From Limnothrix sp. FACHB-406 (GTDB lineage Bacteria > Cyanobacteriota > Cyanobacteriia > CACIAM-69d): DNA of 64,000 nt. The DNA lies in NCBI RefSeq assembly GCF_014698235.1, contig NZ_JACJSP010000001.1, forward strand, positions 62,001-126,000, written 5' to 3'. The notes beneath the pieces were generated by a model that was not told the DNA's origin, did not search any database, and saw nothing but the letters and a program-made list of their open reading frames with translations. Position numbers and translations under genes: made by a program. This document shows, piece by piece, positions 53,055 to 61,218 of the stretch. Positions within the stretch are counted from its first letter, which is position 1. Each line of letters begins with the position of its first letter.

Positions 53055-54086
53055 ATGATTTTTATCATCCCGCTTATTTTTGGTGCGGCAGCAGTGATTA
53101 CGGCTGGCGTTGGCATTGCAACAGGAGCAGATGGTGTCTCTAAAATGCAAGAAGCTAAAAAGATTGGTAAAGCTGCTGAGAAGCGGCATAAAGCCAAGCA
53201 TAAGGCACTCAAGAAGACGCTTCAATCAACGCAGGAACTTGCCGAGGAATATGGTCAACTACAAATTAAAGTAAAGGTTCAGACTATAAAAAGGTTTATT
53301 GAATTTATTTCTCGAATTAATCGCCAAGGTTCACTGGAAAACAAGCAATTCCTTGAAGAGCTAGAAGGTGAGATTCTTCATCAGATCGCAGTGTATCAAG
53401 CAGATGTGCTAGAGGCTGAGAAGCTAGCGACTGGCAGTGGTCAAGCAATAGGAGCGGCATATGCAGCAGGACAAGGAACAGTCGCACTAGTTGGCCTATT
53501 TGGGACAGCCAGCACTGGAACTGCTATCAGTGGTCTTAGCGGTGCTGCGGCTTGGAATGCAACTCTAGCTTGGCTTGGCGGTGGCTCTCTAGCCGCAGGC
53601 GGTGGTGGCATGGCACTAGGATCACTTGTTTTGGGTGGAATTGCTGTGGGGCCAGCTCTAATGATTGGTGGGTTTGTCTTGGGCGGCGAGGGAGAAAAAG
53701 CATTAACCAAGGCGCGTAAATATGAGGCTAAGGTAAAAGCGGAAAGCGCCAAAATGGATGCTTCCGAAGATTTTCTGAAACAAGTTCAACAGCGAATTAC
53801 AGAAGTCAGCGACCTTGTAAATAGCCTAGATATCAAGGCGCTGAATCTCCTATCAGAACTTGAATCTAAAGTATTGATTGGTTGCGGCATAATGGCTCCA
53901 GGGGCAGAAGAACTTGCCATTGGAAAAGCTGAATTTGATTCTCAGAGAGATGGCAAGCAATTTCAGCAAGTCATGCTGCTCATCAAAGCCTTGTCTGAAA
54001 TCATGAGAACACCAGTTCTGAATGCTGACGGCAAGCTAAATCAAGATGGATTTTTATTGCAAGAAAAATACAGCAATTTTGAGTAA
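53055..54086 (+). CDS. Glycine-zipper membrane protein of unknown function
   Basis: The 343-residue product begins with a hydrophobic Gly/Ala stretch (residues 2-25), then a Lys-rich coiled-coil segment (KIGKAAEKRHKAKHKALKK). The centre, about 125-215, is a glycine-rich hydrophobic region with several GxxxG-like repeats, including GAAAWNATLAWLGGGSLAAG. The C-terminal third is helical and charged. This 'NATLAWLGGGSLA' signature recurs in bacterial hypotheticals of unknown role, and I know of no established function. A GGAG lies about nine bases before the ATG. The next gene, 6 bp downstream, is an apparent partner. AT-richer codon use suggests an accessory origin. Confidence 0.75.
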   Translation: MIFIIPLIFGAAAVITAGVGIATGADGVSKMQEAKKIGKAAEKRHKAKHKALKKTLQSTQELAEEYGQLQIKVKVQTIKRFIEFISRINRQGSLENKQFLEELEGEILHQIAVYQADVLEAEKLATGSGQAIGAAYAAGQGTVALVGLFGTASTGTAISGLSGAAAWNATLAWLGGGSLAAGGGGMALGSLVLGGIAVGPALMIGGFVLGGEGEKALTKARKYEAKVKAESAKMDASEDFLKQVQQRITEVSDLVNSLDIKALNLLSELESKVLIGCGIMAPGAEELAIGKAEFDSQRDGKQFQQVMLLIKALSEIMRTPVLNADGKLNQDGFLLQEKYSNFE

Positions 54087-54092
54087 AAATCT

Positions 54093-54509
54093 ATGACGAT
54101 CAAGAAAAATTCATCAGACTCTTTTCAGGACTGGAATTCTTCAGTTGATGCAGTTCAATGCCTTAATGATGTTCTACAGGCTTGGACAACCTATGTAGAA
54201 ATTTGCGAAACAGAGCAGACCAAGCGACGCGCAATTGAAGCTTGGGAAAAAACAACCCTCGAGACTATTCAAGCCAAGCGGGACTTTTTGATTGGCTATC
54301 TCGAACGTTCATTTGATGAACGAGCTATGAACTTTCAGGCTCTCTTCCAAGTAGTTGATCAAGCCATTGTGTCTGGAAATAATCAGCAATTGGGCTTGAC
54401 GCTTAATGCAATTACTGAACTAGCTAAGACCAGCCCTTTTAAAGACTTGGCAGATTTATCCGCTGTCCAAGCAGCACTCGATGACCCAGATCATCTGTGG
54501 GAATTTTGA
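54093..54509 (+). CDS. Helical partner of the glycine-zipper protein
   Basis: The 138-residue product is acidic and almost wholly helical: an N-terminal region with SVDAVQCLNDVLQAWTTYVE, then TKRRAIEAWEKTTLETIQAK as a long basic-acidic helix, FDERAMNFQALFQVVDQAI, and a C-terminus SPFKDLADLSAVQAALDDPD followed by HLWEF. No transmembrane segment or enzymatic motif is visible. It starts 6 bp after its neighbour, so the two are co-translated. It may bind or regulate the membrane protein. The TM0106-type gene that follows is convergent, 23 bp away. Confidence 0.7.
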   Translation: MTIKKNSSDSFQDWNSSVDAVQCLNDVLQAWTTYVEICETEQTKRRAIEAWEKTTLETIQAKRDFLIGYLERSFDERAMNFQALFQVVDQAIVSGNNQQLGLTLNAITELAKTSPFKDLADLSAVQAALDDPDHLWEF

Positions 54510-54532
54510 GAAACTAGATTTCGTTATTTTTG

Positions 54533-56032
54533 TCAACCTCGACCAGCCTTAGCAAGTTCTGATTGCGTTGCTAATTGCTGTTGATGGAACTGTTCGAGCC
54601 AATGTTTGACCCGGTAGGTGGCCAAACAATCGTCCTCGTTGTAGGTAACGATCGCCTCTAGATAGGAGCGATCGCCCGTTTTCAGCCATCGATCGTACCA
54701 ATAGACCGCCTGGGAACCATTGGCCGTGCTGTCTCGCCACCCAAACCCCAAATACCCAGCGATTTGCTTCAGGGCATAGCCTTCCACCGGCAACACCACC
54801 GTTTGCGTCACCCAAGCATGGACATCCACAAACCGATCGAGCAGACGCTCTAGCCGCTGACTGGCGCAACCATAGAGCTTGGCCAGGCGCTTGCTGGCAT
54901 CCCGCTCATACTCACAAAAGTGGAAAATCGGCGCGGTGGGGTAGCGATCGACCAGCGCCAAAAAGTCATCCCAAACCCGCTGCTCATCCTCGGGGGTTTC
55001 CGCCAGGAAGCGGTGAAACGTCGGCTCCGGCTGCGATCGATCCACCACCAACACGCCCAGCAGGTAATCCAGCGAAAGATCCGGCTCCGCTTCGATGTCG
55101 AAATAGAGTTCCACCGGAGCGGCCGGCAGGCGATCGGGCGACCAGGCCTCGCGGCGGGCCAGGGCGATCGGCTGTTGGGTCAAGGTGGCGCGGGTTTGCA
55201 CCAACACCGCCTCCGCCGCGCCGTCAAATTCGGGAAACTCCTGGAGCCGATCGAGCGGTGTGGCCGCCAACTGTTCGATCGTCTCAATTTTTAGCCGCTC
55301 CAACACCCGGTAGCGGGCAGGAGTCACGCCGGGGATCAGCGACAGGTGCTTGGCTTGCCGCGCTCGATCGGTGCAGTCGCCCACCCAATGGCAGAGGGAA
55401 CAGCGGTTGCGAGAAATGAACAGATCCGGCTCCCGATCGTCCTCCATCAGTGTGTCGATTAGGTTCGCCAGCAAGTCTTGCACCTGCTTCAGCCGCGTCC
55501 GCAAGTCCACCCAATGGGGCGATCGACCGCGCAACACCACCCCCGCCTTAGCCGGAGCCGCCCCCTGAATCATTGTCAACAAATCCGCGTGGAGCGCCGC
55601 CACGAGCTGATATTCCAGCTTTGGCTTCTTGCCCAACCGGATATCCACCGGCTCATAGATCCAATCGCCAAAGGCCGACTGGCCCGGCCGTTTCACCAAC
55701 AAATCGGGATGGCCCACCAGCTCCACGCCGGGGATTTCCTCCACCCGCAGCAGCCCCCCGACGATCAACCCCGCCCCCGCTTCCATCAGGGCCAAAGTAG
55801 CCGCCGCGCCCGCATCCCGATCGCCCCGGCGAAACTGCGGCCGCACTAGCTCCAGTTCCAGCTTCTCGGCAATTTGCTGGGCCGCATCGCGCTTGTGGCG
55901 ATCGCTCTCGTCGTGGAGTTTTTGGATAAAACCGGCCGTGGGGGCGCGCCGACGGGGATCGCCATAGAAATCCAAAAAGACGCGCCGGGGGCAGCGCTGA
56001 AAAAAGAGTAGGTCGTCAGCGGTTAGCAGCAT
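54533..56032 (-). CDS. TM0106-family RecB-like nuclease
   Basis: The 499-residue product from ATG 56032 (14 more codons are open upstream but look like leader) joins two nuclease modules. The N-terminal part is RecB-like: [15 protein letters not shown] opens, [12 protein letters not shown] supplies Asp and [17 protein letters not shown] the Glu-x-Lys-like strand. Four cysteines of [14 protein letters not shown] around residues 213-226 may bind metal. A helix-hairpin-helix region follows, and the C-terminal half is an RNase H-like fold with [10 protein letters not shown] and [12 protein letters not shown]. In this family such proteins are thought to act in DNA processing, but no specific role is shown. 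It is divergent from purQ with a 63-bp spacer. Confidence 0.86.
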   Translation of the reverse strand: MLLTADDLLFFQRCPRRVFLDFYGDPRRRAPTAGFIQKLHDESDRHKRDAAQQIAEKLELELVRPQFRRGDRDAGAAATLALMEAGAGLIVGGLLRVEEIPGVELVGHPDLLVKRPGQSAFGDWIYEPVDIRLGKKPKLEYQLVAALHADLLTMIQGAAPAKAGVVLRGRSPHWVDLRTRLKQVQDLLANLIDTLMEDDREPDLFISRNRCSLCHWVGDCTDRARQAKHLSLIPGVTPARYRVLERLKIETIEQLAATPLDRLQEFPEFDGAAEAVLVQTRATLTQQPIALARREAWSPDRLPAAPVELYFDIEAEPDLSLDYLLGVLVVDRSQPEPTFHRFLAETPEDEQRVWDDFLALVDRYPTAPIFHFCEYERDASKRLAKLYGCASQRLERLLDRFVDVHAWVTQTVVLPVEGYALKQIAGYLGFGWRDSTANGSQAVYWYDRWLKTGDRSYLEAIVTYNEDDCLATYRVKHWLEQFHQQQLATQSELAKAGRG

Positions 56033-56095
56033 GAAACTAAAGTTAACCGATCGCACGATAGGATAGGAGCGCAAGTCGCGGGTTTGCTCCAGTCC

Positions 56096-56767
56096 ATGAA
56101 AGTTGGCGTTATCGTTTTTCCGGGTTCCAATTGCGATCGGGATATGCAGTGGGTGTTTCAGGGGCTATTGGGCCTGCCCACGCGCATGGTTTGGCACCAA
56201 GACAGCGACCTCAGCGATCTTGATGCAATTGTGATTCCTGGCGGCTTCAGCTATGGCGACTATCTGCGTTGCGGGGCGATCGCCCGGTTCTCGCCGGCCA
56301 TGCGATCGGTGATCGAAGCGGCCGAGCAGGGCAAGCCGGTGCTGGGGGTTTGCAATGGGTTCCAAATCCTGACGGAGGCGGGGCTGCTGCCGGGGGCGCT
56401 GATCCGCAATGAGAATTTGCACTTTGTGTGCGATCGGGTGCCGGTGAAGGTGGAACGCAGCGCCCGCCTGTGGACGGAGGGCTACGCGGCGGGGCAAGTG
56501 CTGAACCTGCCGATCGCCCACGGGGAGGGTCGCTACTACGCCGATCCGGACACGCTGCAGCAAATTGAGGACAAGGGCCAAGTGCTGTTCCGCTACGCAG
56601 GGCGAAATCCCAACGGCTCTTGGAACCAGATCGCGGGCATCTGCAACGATCGGGGCAATGTGTTGGGGATGATGCCCCACCCGGAACGGGCGGCCGATGC
56701 AGCGTTGGGCAGTACGGACGGGTTGGCGCTGTTCCAAACCATGACGGCGGCGTTAGTGAGTGTCTAG
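56096..56767 (+). CDS. purQ: Phosphoribosylformylglycinamidine synthase subunit I
   Basis: The 223-residue product is a class I glutamine amidotransferase: [19 protein letters not shown] at the start, [19 protein letters not shown], the nucleophile Cys in [11 protein letters not shown], and the catalytic His/Glu in [10 protein letters not shown]. It hydrolyses glutamine and passes ammonia to PurL (25417-27744) in FGAM synthesis, with PurS as third subunit. ATG 56096 (MKVGV) is preferred over the upstream start at 56084. It is separated from the other pur genes by about 28 kb. The DUF192 gene follows after 26 bp on the same strand. Confidence 0.95.
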   Translation: MKVGVIVFPGSNCDRDMQWVFQGLLGLPTRMVWHQDSDLSDLDAIVIPGGFSYGDYLRCGAIARFSPAMRSVIEAAEQGKPVLGVCNGFQILTEAGLLPGALIRNENLHFVCDRVPVKVERSARLWTEGYAAGQVLNLPIAHGEGRYYADPDTLQQIEDKGQVLFRYAGRNPNGSWNQIAGICNDRGNVLGMMPHPERAADAALGSTDGLALFQTMTAALVSV

Positions 56768-56793
56768 GACGCTCAAGGATTGGCTCTGAATCT

Positions 56794-57333
56794 ATGACCC
56801 TGCGATCGCCCGATCAACCGGATTTGCCAGATCTATTTGTTGCAGTGGCTCACAAAATGGCGCGATCGCTCCTGGTGTTGGGGGCGATCGGCTTGATGGC
56901 CTGTGCGCCTTTGGAGGCGAGCACACCGGAGCCAGGCGGGCAGCAGTTGCCGATTCAAGCGCGCACCCTGATCGGGACTCAGGAGATTTTGCTGGAGGTG
57001 GCCCGCACGCCGGAGCAACAGGAAATTGGCCTGATGTTTCGGCGCGATTTGCCACCCGATCGGGGGATGTTGTTTCCCTTTGAGCAATCGCGGATGGCGC
57101 GGTTTTGGATGAAAAACACGCTGATTCCGTTGGATATGGTCTTTTTGCGGGAGGGGCGCGTGGTGGCGATCGAGGTGAATGTGCCGCCATGCCGTGAAGA
57201 TCCCTGCCCGAGTTATGGCCCGAGTTTGTGGGTGGATGCGGTGTTGGAATTACCAGCGGGGCGATCGGCTCAGTTAGGTCTCAAGGTGGGCGATCGGCTC
57301 ACCATCACCCCCGCCCCACCCGCCAAACCTTAA
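56794..57333 (+). CDS. DUF192 lipoprotein
   Basis: The 179-residue product has a DUF192 domain: ARTPEQQEIGLMFRRDLPPD, GMLFPFEQSRMARFWMKNT and LIPLDMVFLREGRVVAIE. Residues 22-37 (ARSLLVLGAIGLMACA) form a signal peptide with lipobox LMAC, so it should be a periplasmic lipoprotein. The family's role is unknown, although members are often secreted. An open frame begins at 56620, overlapping purQ, but ATG 56794 gives the right N-terminal signal. It is 26 bp after purQ and may share its transcript. Confidence 0.87.
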   Translation: MTLRSPDQPDLPDLFVAVAHKMARSLLVLGAIGLMACAPLEASTPEPGGQQLPIQARTLIGTQEILLEVARTPEQQEIGLMFRRDLPPDRGMLFPFEQSRMARFWMKNTLIPLDMVFLREGRVVAIEVNVPPCREDPCPSYGPSLWVDAVLELPAGRSAQLGLKVGDRLTITPAPPAKP

Positions 57334-57463
57334 CGAACTCAGTAATCGATCATCACCTGGCTTTTTGAAAGTAATCGGCTGCATTCCTCACTTATGCAAA
57401 TTTCCTCTAAAATTGAATATGATATGGGTATCTAAAAGCTGACTCTCCGGCACGAGGGAAGTT

Positions 57464-57709
57464 ATGGGCAAGGCTAAAAGGCTGTTGGGCAAAGTTAAAC
57501 GGAAAGCTAAAAAGGCTTTGGGCGCGGCGGGCGCAGGCGGCGCAGGAGCTGCTGCTGGTTATGGTGTTGTTACGGCAACTGGCATGACTGCGGCTGGGAT
57601 GGTTGGTGGCGGCGCTGGTGTTGGTGCAGCAGCAGGGCCGGTAGGTGCAGCCGCTGGCGCATTAGCTGGCCTCGCAGCCTACGGAATTTATCGAGTCTTG
57701 AAGGACTAG
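57464..57709 (+). CDS. 81-residue cationic Gly/Ala-rich membrane protein
   Basis: The N-terminal 20 residues are strongly basic (KAKRLLGKVKRKAKKAL). From residue 20 the rest is Gly/Ala-rich with repeated glycine-zipper spacing (AGAGGAGAAAGYG, GMVGGGAGVGAAAG, GAAAGALAGLAAYG) and only one or two bulky residues per turn. That is the look of small membrane-permeabilising or oligomerising peptides. A RBS-like AGGGA precedes ATG 57464. It lies 123 bp before a GTPase gene on the same strand with a similar membrane-active C-terminal half, so a shared operon is possible. No family name is assigned. Confidence 0.65.
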   Translation: MGKAKRLLGKVKRKAKKALGAAGAGGAGAAAGYGVVTATGMTAAGMVGGGAGVGAAAGPVGAAAGALAGLAAYGIYRVLKD

Positions 57710-57832
57710 CATCGGTAACTTTCAATCATCAAGTAAGTTTTGGCTGAATTTGACTACCTACCAGCTAAGTCATCCAAAACTTACCCTAAGAATTTTATCT
57801 AGTTGTTATCTCAACCGAATGGAGATCAAAAA

Positions 57833-58942
57833 ATGGTAGCTCCAGGAAATTTCAATCTTGAATCTTTAGTGGAAGCCGCCCTACAAGAAGCCTTAAGGGA
57901 ACGCGGTCATGTCAATATACTAATTGCCGGACGTACTGGCGTTGGAAAAAGTACATTGATTAATTCAGTGTTTCAAGGCAACTTTGCTACCACTGGGCAA
58001 GGTCGTCCTGTTACACAGAATACGCGAGAAATTAAGAAAGAAGGAATACCGATTTCCATCTTCGACACTCGCGGTCTAGAGATGGCAGATTTCACAGAAA
58101 CATTACAATCTCTCAAAGTTTTTATCAGTGAGCGATCACGAAGTGCCGATGCAAATCAATATGTTCATGCAGCCTGGGTCTGTATAGCCGAGGATTCCCG
58201 ACGTGTTGAGCCAGCCGAAGAAGAGTTGGTGAAAATGCTGTCAGATCGCAATATACCTACTATTGTTGTCATCACGAAAGCAAGATCCGATAATGGTTTT
58301 CGTGCTGAAGTTTTACAGATATTGACACTTGTAGGTCTCGTGGGTAATGCTGTTCGAGTCCGAGCGATCGAGGAAGTTTTGGATGAAGGTATAACTCTTT
58401 CTCCAATGGGTCTTAATGATCTTGTGCAAGCCACAATGCAAGTGGTTCCAGATGGATTGAAAAGAGCCTTTGCAGCAGCGCAAAAGGTAGATATTGATCT
58501 AAAAAAAACACGATCACATCTGATAGTTGGGTCGGCAGCAGCTAGCGCAGCGGGTATAGCTGCCGCACCGATACCCTTTTCCGATGCTGTTGCAATCATC
58601 CCTATACAGGTTGGTATGCTCGCTGGGGTTTCAGCTACTTTTGGACTATCAATTGATAAAAGTTTACTGAGTACAATTGTAGGTAGTATTGTTGCTGGAT
58701 CCGGCGGTACGCTTGCAGGTCGAGCCATTGTGTCTAATTTTCTTAAATTTATTCCTGGGGCAGGCTCTGTGGCAGGTGGAACAATTGCCGCAGCTACAGC
58801 AGGAGCACTTACTGTAGCAATTGGTGAAGCCTATATTGCTGTTTTGGATATGCTTTTTCTAAATAATAATGGTGAACCTCCTACTACTGAAGCAGTAGCT
58901 GAGGCCTTTAGAGAAAAATGCTCAAAACTTGTTATTAGATAG
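57833..58942 (+). CDS. Era-like GTPase with C-terminal DUF697-like membrane region
   Basis: The 369-residue product from ATG 57833 (GGAG upstream) has a GTPase domain: G1 GRTGVGKSTL at 33-42, G3 DTRGLE at 78-83, and a G4 region TKARSD that departs from the usual NKxD. The C-terminal half (about 210-340) has three hydrophobic stretches, LIVGSAAASAAGIAAAPIPFSDAVAI, IQVGMLAGVSATFGLS and LSTIVGSIVAGSGGTLAG, recalling DUF697. Such GTPases are thought to act at membranes; some relatives lie in defence islands. The tiny glycine-zipper protein is just upstream. The G4 substitution may affect nucleotide specificity. Confidence 0.82.
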   Translation: MVAPGNFNLESLVEAALQEALRERGHVNILIAGRTGVGKSTLINSVFQGNFATTGQGRPVTQNTREIKKEGIPISIFDTRGLEMADFTETLQSLKVFISERSRSADANQYVHAAWVCIAEDSRRVEPAEEELVKMLSDRNIPTIVVITKARSDNGFRAEVLQILTLVGLVGNAVRVRAIEEVLDEGITLSPMGLNDLVQATMQVVPDGLKRAFAAAQKVDIDLKKTRSHLIVGSAAASAAGIAAAPIPFSDAVAIIPIQVGMLAGVSATFGLSIDKSLLSTIVGSIVAGSGGTLAGRAIVSNFLKFIPGAGSVAGGTIAAATAGALTVAIGEAYIAVLDMLFLNNNGEPPTTEAVAEAFREKCSKLVIR

Positions 58943-59038
58943 AAGTAAGTTAATTGATTGGATTAAGTAAAATTTACACTAATTTCATTAATCGAGTTGA
59001 ATTTTGTAAATCTTAACCTAGACTACCATCGATGGCTC

Positions 59039-59350
59039 ATGAAGCTCAGGAATATTGATGTTGCACGTGAACAGCTTTCGGATATTTGTCAGCAGTGGCA
59101 TATTTCTAAGCTGTCACTGTTTGGTTCAGTGCTGCGCGATGACTTCACCCCAGCCAGCGACGTTGATGTTTTAGTCGAGTTTGAACCTGGTTTCACTCCA
59201 GGCTTTCTAAAACTCCATCAACTCCAAGAAGAACTATCCGCCTGTTTAGACAACCGCCCAATTGATTTAGTCACCTTCAAATCGCTAAATCCCAGAATTC
59301 GCGACCATGTTCTAGAAACTTCTGAGGTCTGTTATGTCGCCCAAAAATGA
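59039..59350 (+). CDS. mntA: MntA-type nucleotidyltransferase antitoxin
   Basis: The 103-residue product has the minimal nucleotidyltransferase fold: SKLSLFGSVLRDDFTPASDVDVLVEF contains the GS (29-30) and the Asp41/Asp43 pair that binds metal. ATG 59039 is used; an in-frame start at 58997 would add 14 unlikely residues. In characterised MntA/HepT systems MntA transfers AMP onto HepT and neutralises it. The next gene, HepT, overlaps it by 17 bp. A second, unlike MNT gene is at 30066. Confidence 0.88.
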   Translation: MKLRNIDVAREQLSDICQQWHISKLSLFGSVLRDDFTPASDVDVLVEFEPGFTPGFLKLHQLQEELSACLDNRPIDLVTFKSLNPRIRDHVLETSEVCYVAQK

Positions 59351-59663
59351 TTATGTCTACATTGGGCACATGATCGATAATGCCAACAAAGCAATCAGCT
59401 TTATTGCGGGATTAAGTCGTTCAGACTTTGATCAAGACGAGCAACTACGATTAGCCGTCACACATCTATTGCAGATCGTTGGCGAAGCTGCCCGAAGAGT
59501 GTCTGTAGAGTTTCGAGAAGCTCATCCAGAGATTCCTTGGAAAGCGATTGTTGGGATGAGAAGTAAGGTGGTTCATGACTACTTCAGCGTAGATGATGAT
59601 GTAATTTGGGACACCATTAAGAACGATCTACCTGCTTTAGTCAAACAGTTAGAGACGTTATAA
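59334..59663 (+). CDS. hepT: HepT-type HEPN RNase toxin (DUF86)
   Basis: The 109-residue product carries the HepT signature R-x4-H-x-Y as Arg76, His81 and Tyr83 in MRSKVVHDYFSVD. The preceding QLRLAVTHLLQIVGEAARRVS and the WKAIVGM helix are typical of DUF86. The family is an RNase that cuts tRNA or mRNA and is held inactive by MntA. It overlaps mntA by 17 bp, consistent with a tightly coupled toxin-antitoxin operon. All catalytic residues are intact, so the toxin is probably active. Confidence 0.9.
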   Translation: MSPKNDYVYIGHMIDNANKAISFIAGLSRSDFDQDEQLRLAVTHLLQIVGEAARRVSVEFREAHPEIPWKAIVGMRSKVVHDYFSVDDDVIWDTIKNDLPALVKQLETL

Positions 59664-59678
59664 ATTTATCATGTGATC

Positions 59679-60158
59679 ATGGGGTTCATCGTCACTGATT
59701 CTAGCGTTTTAAAGATTTTTAAGGCAGCAATTCTGACGGGATTAGCTGACCATTACTATTTGGCTGAGTATGCAGACAGCCCCAATTCTCTAGGGTGGGG
59801 CCCCAATGGGCTGGAGCTGAAAGGATCGGTCAGAATTACAGCAGAAGAACTGGAGCGCATCGAACAATTTATGTCGGCCGCTCAGTATAGCCTAGCGATC
59901 CATAACTGCGAACACTTCGCCAATTATGTTCTTTACGGCATTGATTTTTCTTCTCAACAACATCTTTGGTGGAAATCCCTAGGATCAAGCATTCTCAGCC
60001 AGTTGCAGCCCGTCCAAAGCGTGCGATCGAACTACAACAGCATCATGAGGCAGCAAATATCGGATGTTTTAAAAGAAAATCTCAGACAAGCCAAAATTCA
60101 ACAAGCGAATCAAAAGCGTATTGAATTTTGGAAAAGCAAGGGGATTGATGTCCAGTGA
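59679..60158 (+). CDS. LRAT/NlpC-like protein with NCEHF motif
   Basis: The 159-residue product has the motif HNCEHFANYVLYG at 75-87. The Asn-Cys-Glu-His-Phe core is characteristic of the LRAT subgroup of NlpC/P60 papain-like enzymes (acyltransferase or hydrolase), with Cys77 as likely nucleophile. A candidate catalytic His lies upstream in DHYYLAEY, but the usual N-terminal His block is not clear; the first part may be degenerate or truncated. The rest is basic and helical. It follows hepT by 15 bp on the same strand. ATG 59679 follows a GTG/ATC pair. Enzyme activity is not assured. Confidence 0.65.
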   Translation: MGFIVTDSSVLKIFKAAILTGLADHYYLAEYADSPNSLGWGPNGLELKGSVRITAEELERIEQFMSAAQYSLAIHNCEHFANYVLYGIDFSSQQHLWWKSLGSSILSQLQPVQSVRSNYNSIMRQQISDVLKENLRQAKIQQANQKRIEFWKSKGIDVQ

Positions 60159-60332
60159 ATCTGTCTGAACGAGAGAGTGTTTAGGAAAAGTAGCTACTGG
60201 AAAAGTTCCGCCGCGATCGCCAAAATTCGACCCGGTGACACGATCGCCCTGAAAAGCATTGATTTGCACTTCCCGATCGAGCAGATCTATCGCGGCCTCA
60301 ACCTAACCCCAGCCGCCGACTCTCAAGAATGA
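60159..60332 (+). pseudogene. In-frame continuation after the LRAT-like stop codon
   Basis: After the TGA at 60156-60158 the same frame stays open for 57 codons to TGA 60330-60332. The later part reads RPGDTIALKSIDLHFPIEQI and looks protein-like, with HIP1 sites and GC-richer codons unlike the LRAT gene. It could be a remnant of a separate gene fused by chance or a stop-codon-interrupted tail. Evidence is weak. Confidence 0.3.
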
Positions 60333-60406
60333 GTCAGGAAACTGACCGATTCAGCCAGATCAAGGCTACTTTCTGCGGCTCCGACCGTGAAATGAACTGC
60401 CCACCC

Positions 60407-61138
60407 TCAACCACATTGCCAAAAGAACCAACCTTCGGGTTTGTCAGCACCAAATCGCAGAAAAATATAGCCAATGCCGCCATCACCAAAGTTCGGCCCC
60501 TCGCAAATCCAAGTATTTTCTGATTCATCCCAAAAAATATCGATTGGACTAGTAGGCTGCTCTAAAAATTGGTATGAATCACTGAGTTGACCCACAAAAA
60601 CCCAGCCTTCCCCAGGGCCCTCACTCGGGCTTTGCAACCATGCCGGAACGCTACCTAACTTGGTCACACAATCAACGCTGTCGGTGGCAGCATCGGGCAA
60701 GTCCCAATATTGATCATCATCAAAAAATGCTGGTTTTTGATTCTTGGTCACCGCATCTTTTTTGGGAATCCAGGTCGTAATTCGGGCTTCTAGCTCTAGC
60801 GGCGGTGAGTCGGCTGGCATGGGCACAAGCCGATCGGACAATACTTCCGGATCCAGAATTAGACAGGCGTTGGCTCCTGATCCCCCTTCCCAGGTGGGGC
60901 ATGTGCCCGGGTCGTGATTGCACTGAAAAACGAGCAGCACACGACCCGATCGCCCCAAATCTAGTCGCTTTGGATGGTGAATGAGTTGTGCCAAGAGGGA
61001 CTGACTTTTTCCGCAATGACTACAGATTGGATACTGCTCTGGCGGTAGGCCCCAAGGGAGTCCCCCTAGCTTATCTTCTAACTGATTTTGAGGCGGTAGA
61101 TCGGCACTGAGCTTGAGGTTCGGTACAAAATATTTCAT
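60407..61138 (-). CDS. DUF1963 family protein
   Basis: The 243-residue product is of the DUF1963/YwqG-like type: KLGGLPWGLPPEQYPICSHCGKSQSL at the start, VLLVFQCNHDPGTCPTWE, PAWLQSP and the C-terminal GDGGIGYIFLRFG. Cysteines around 39-42 and 83-89 may bind metal. The family has no established biochemical role. Ordinary composition and HIP1 presence mark it as a resident gene. It is convergent with the LRAT-like gene, and the ABC exporter operon upstream ends 80 bp from its start. Confidence 0.8.
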   Translation of the reverse strand: MKYFVPNLKLSADLPPQNQLEDKLGGLPWGLPPEQYPICSHCGKSQSLLAQLIHHPKRLDLGRSGRVLLVFQCNHDPGTCPTWEGGSGANACLILDPEVLSDRLVPMPADSPPLELEARITTWIPKKDAVTKNQKPAFFDDDQYWDLPDAATDSVDCVTKLGSVPAWLQSPSEGPGEGWVFVGQLSDSYQFLEQPTSPIDIFWDESENTWICEGPNFGDGGIGYIFLRFGADKPEGWFFWQCG

Positions 61139-61218
61139 GGTTTGACTTGAGTGAAAAAATGGATGAAACCCGCTTGAGTTGTTGATGAATCATGCGGGTA
61201 TGAATTCCTGTTGAATTC

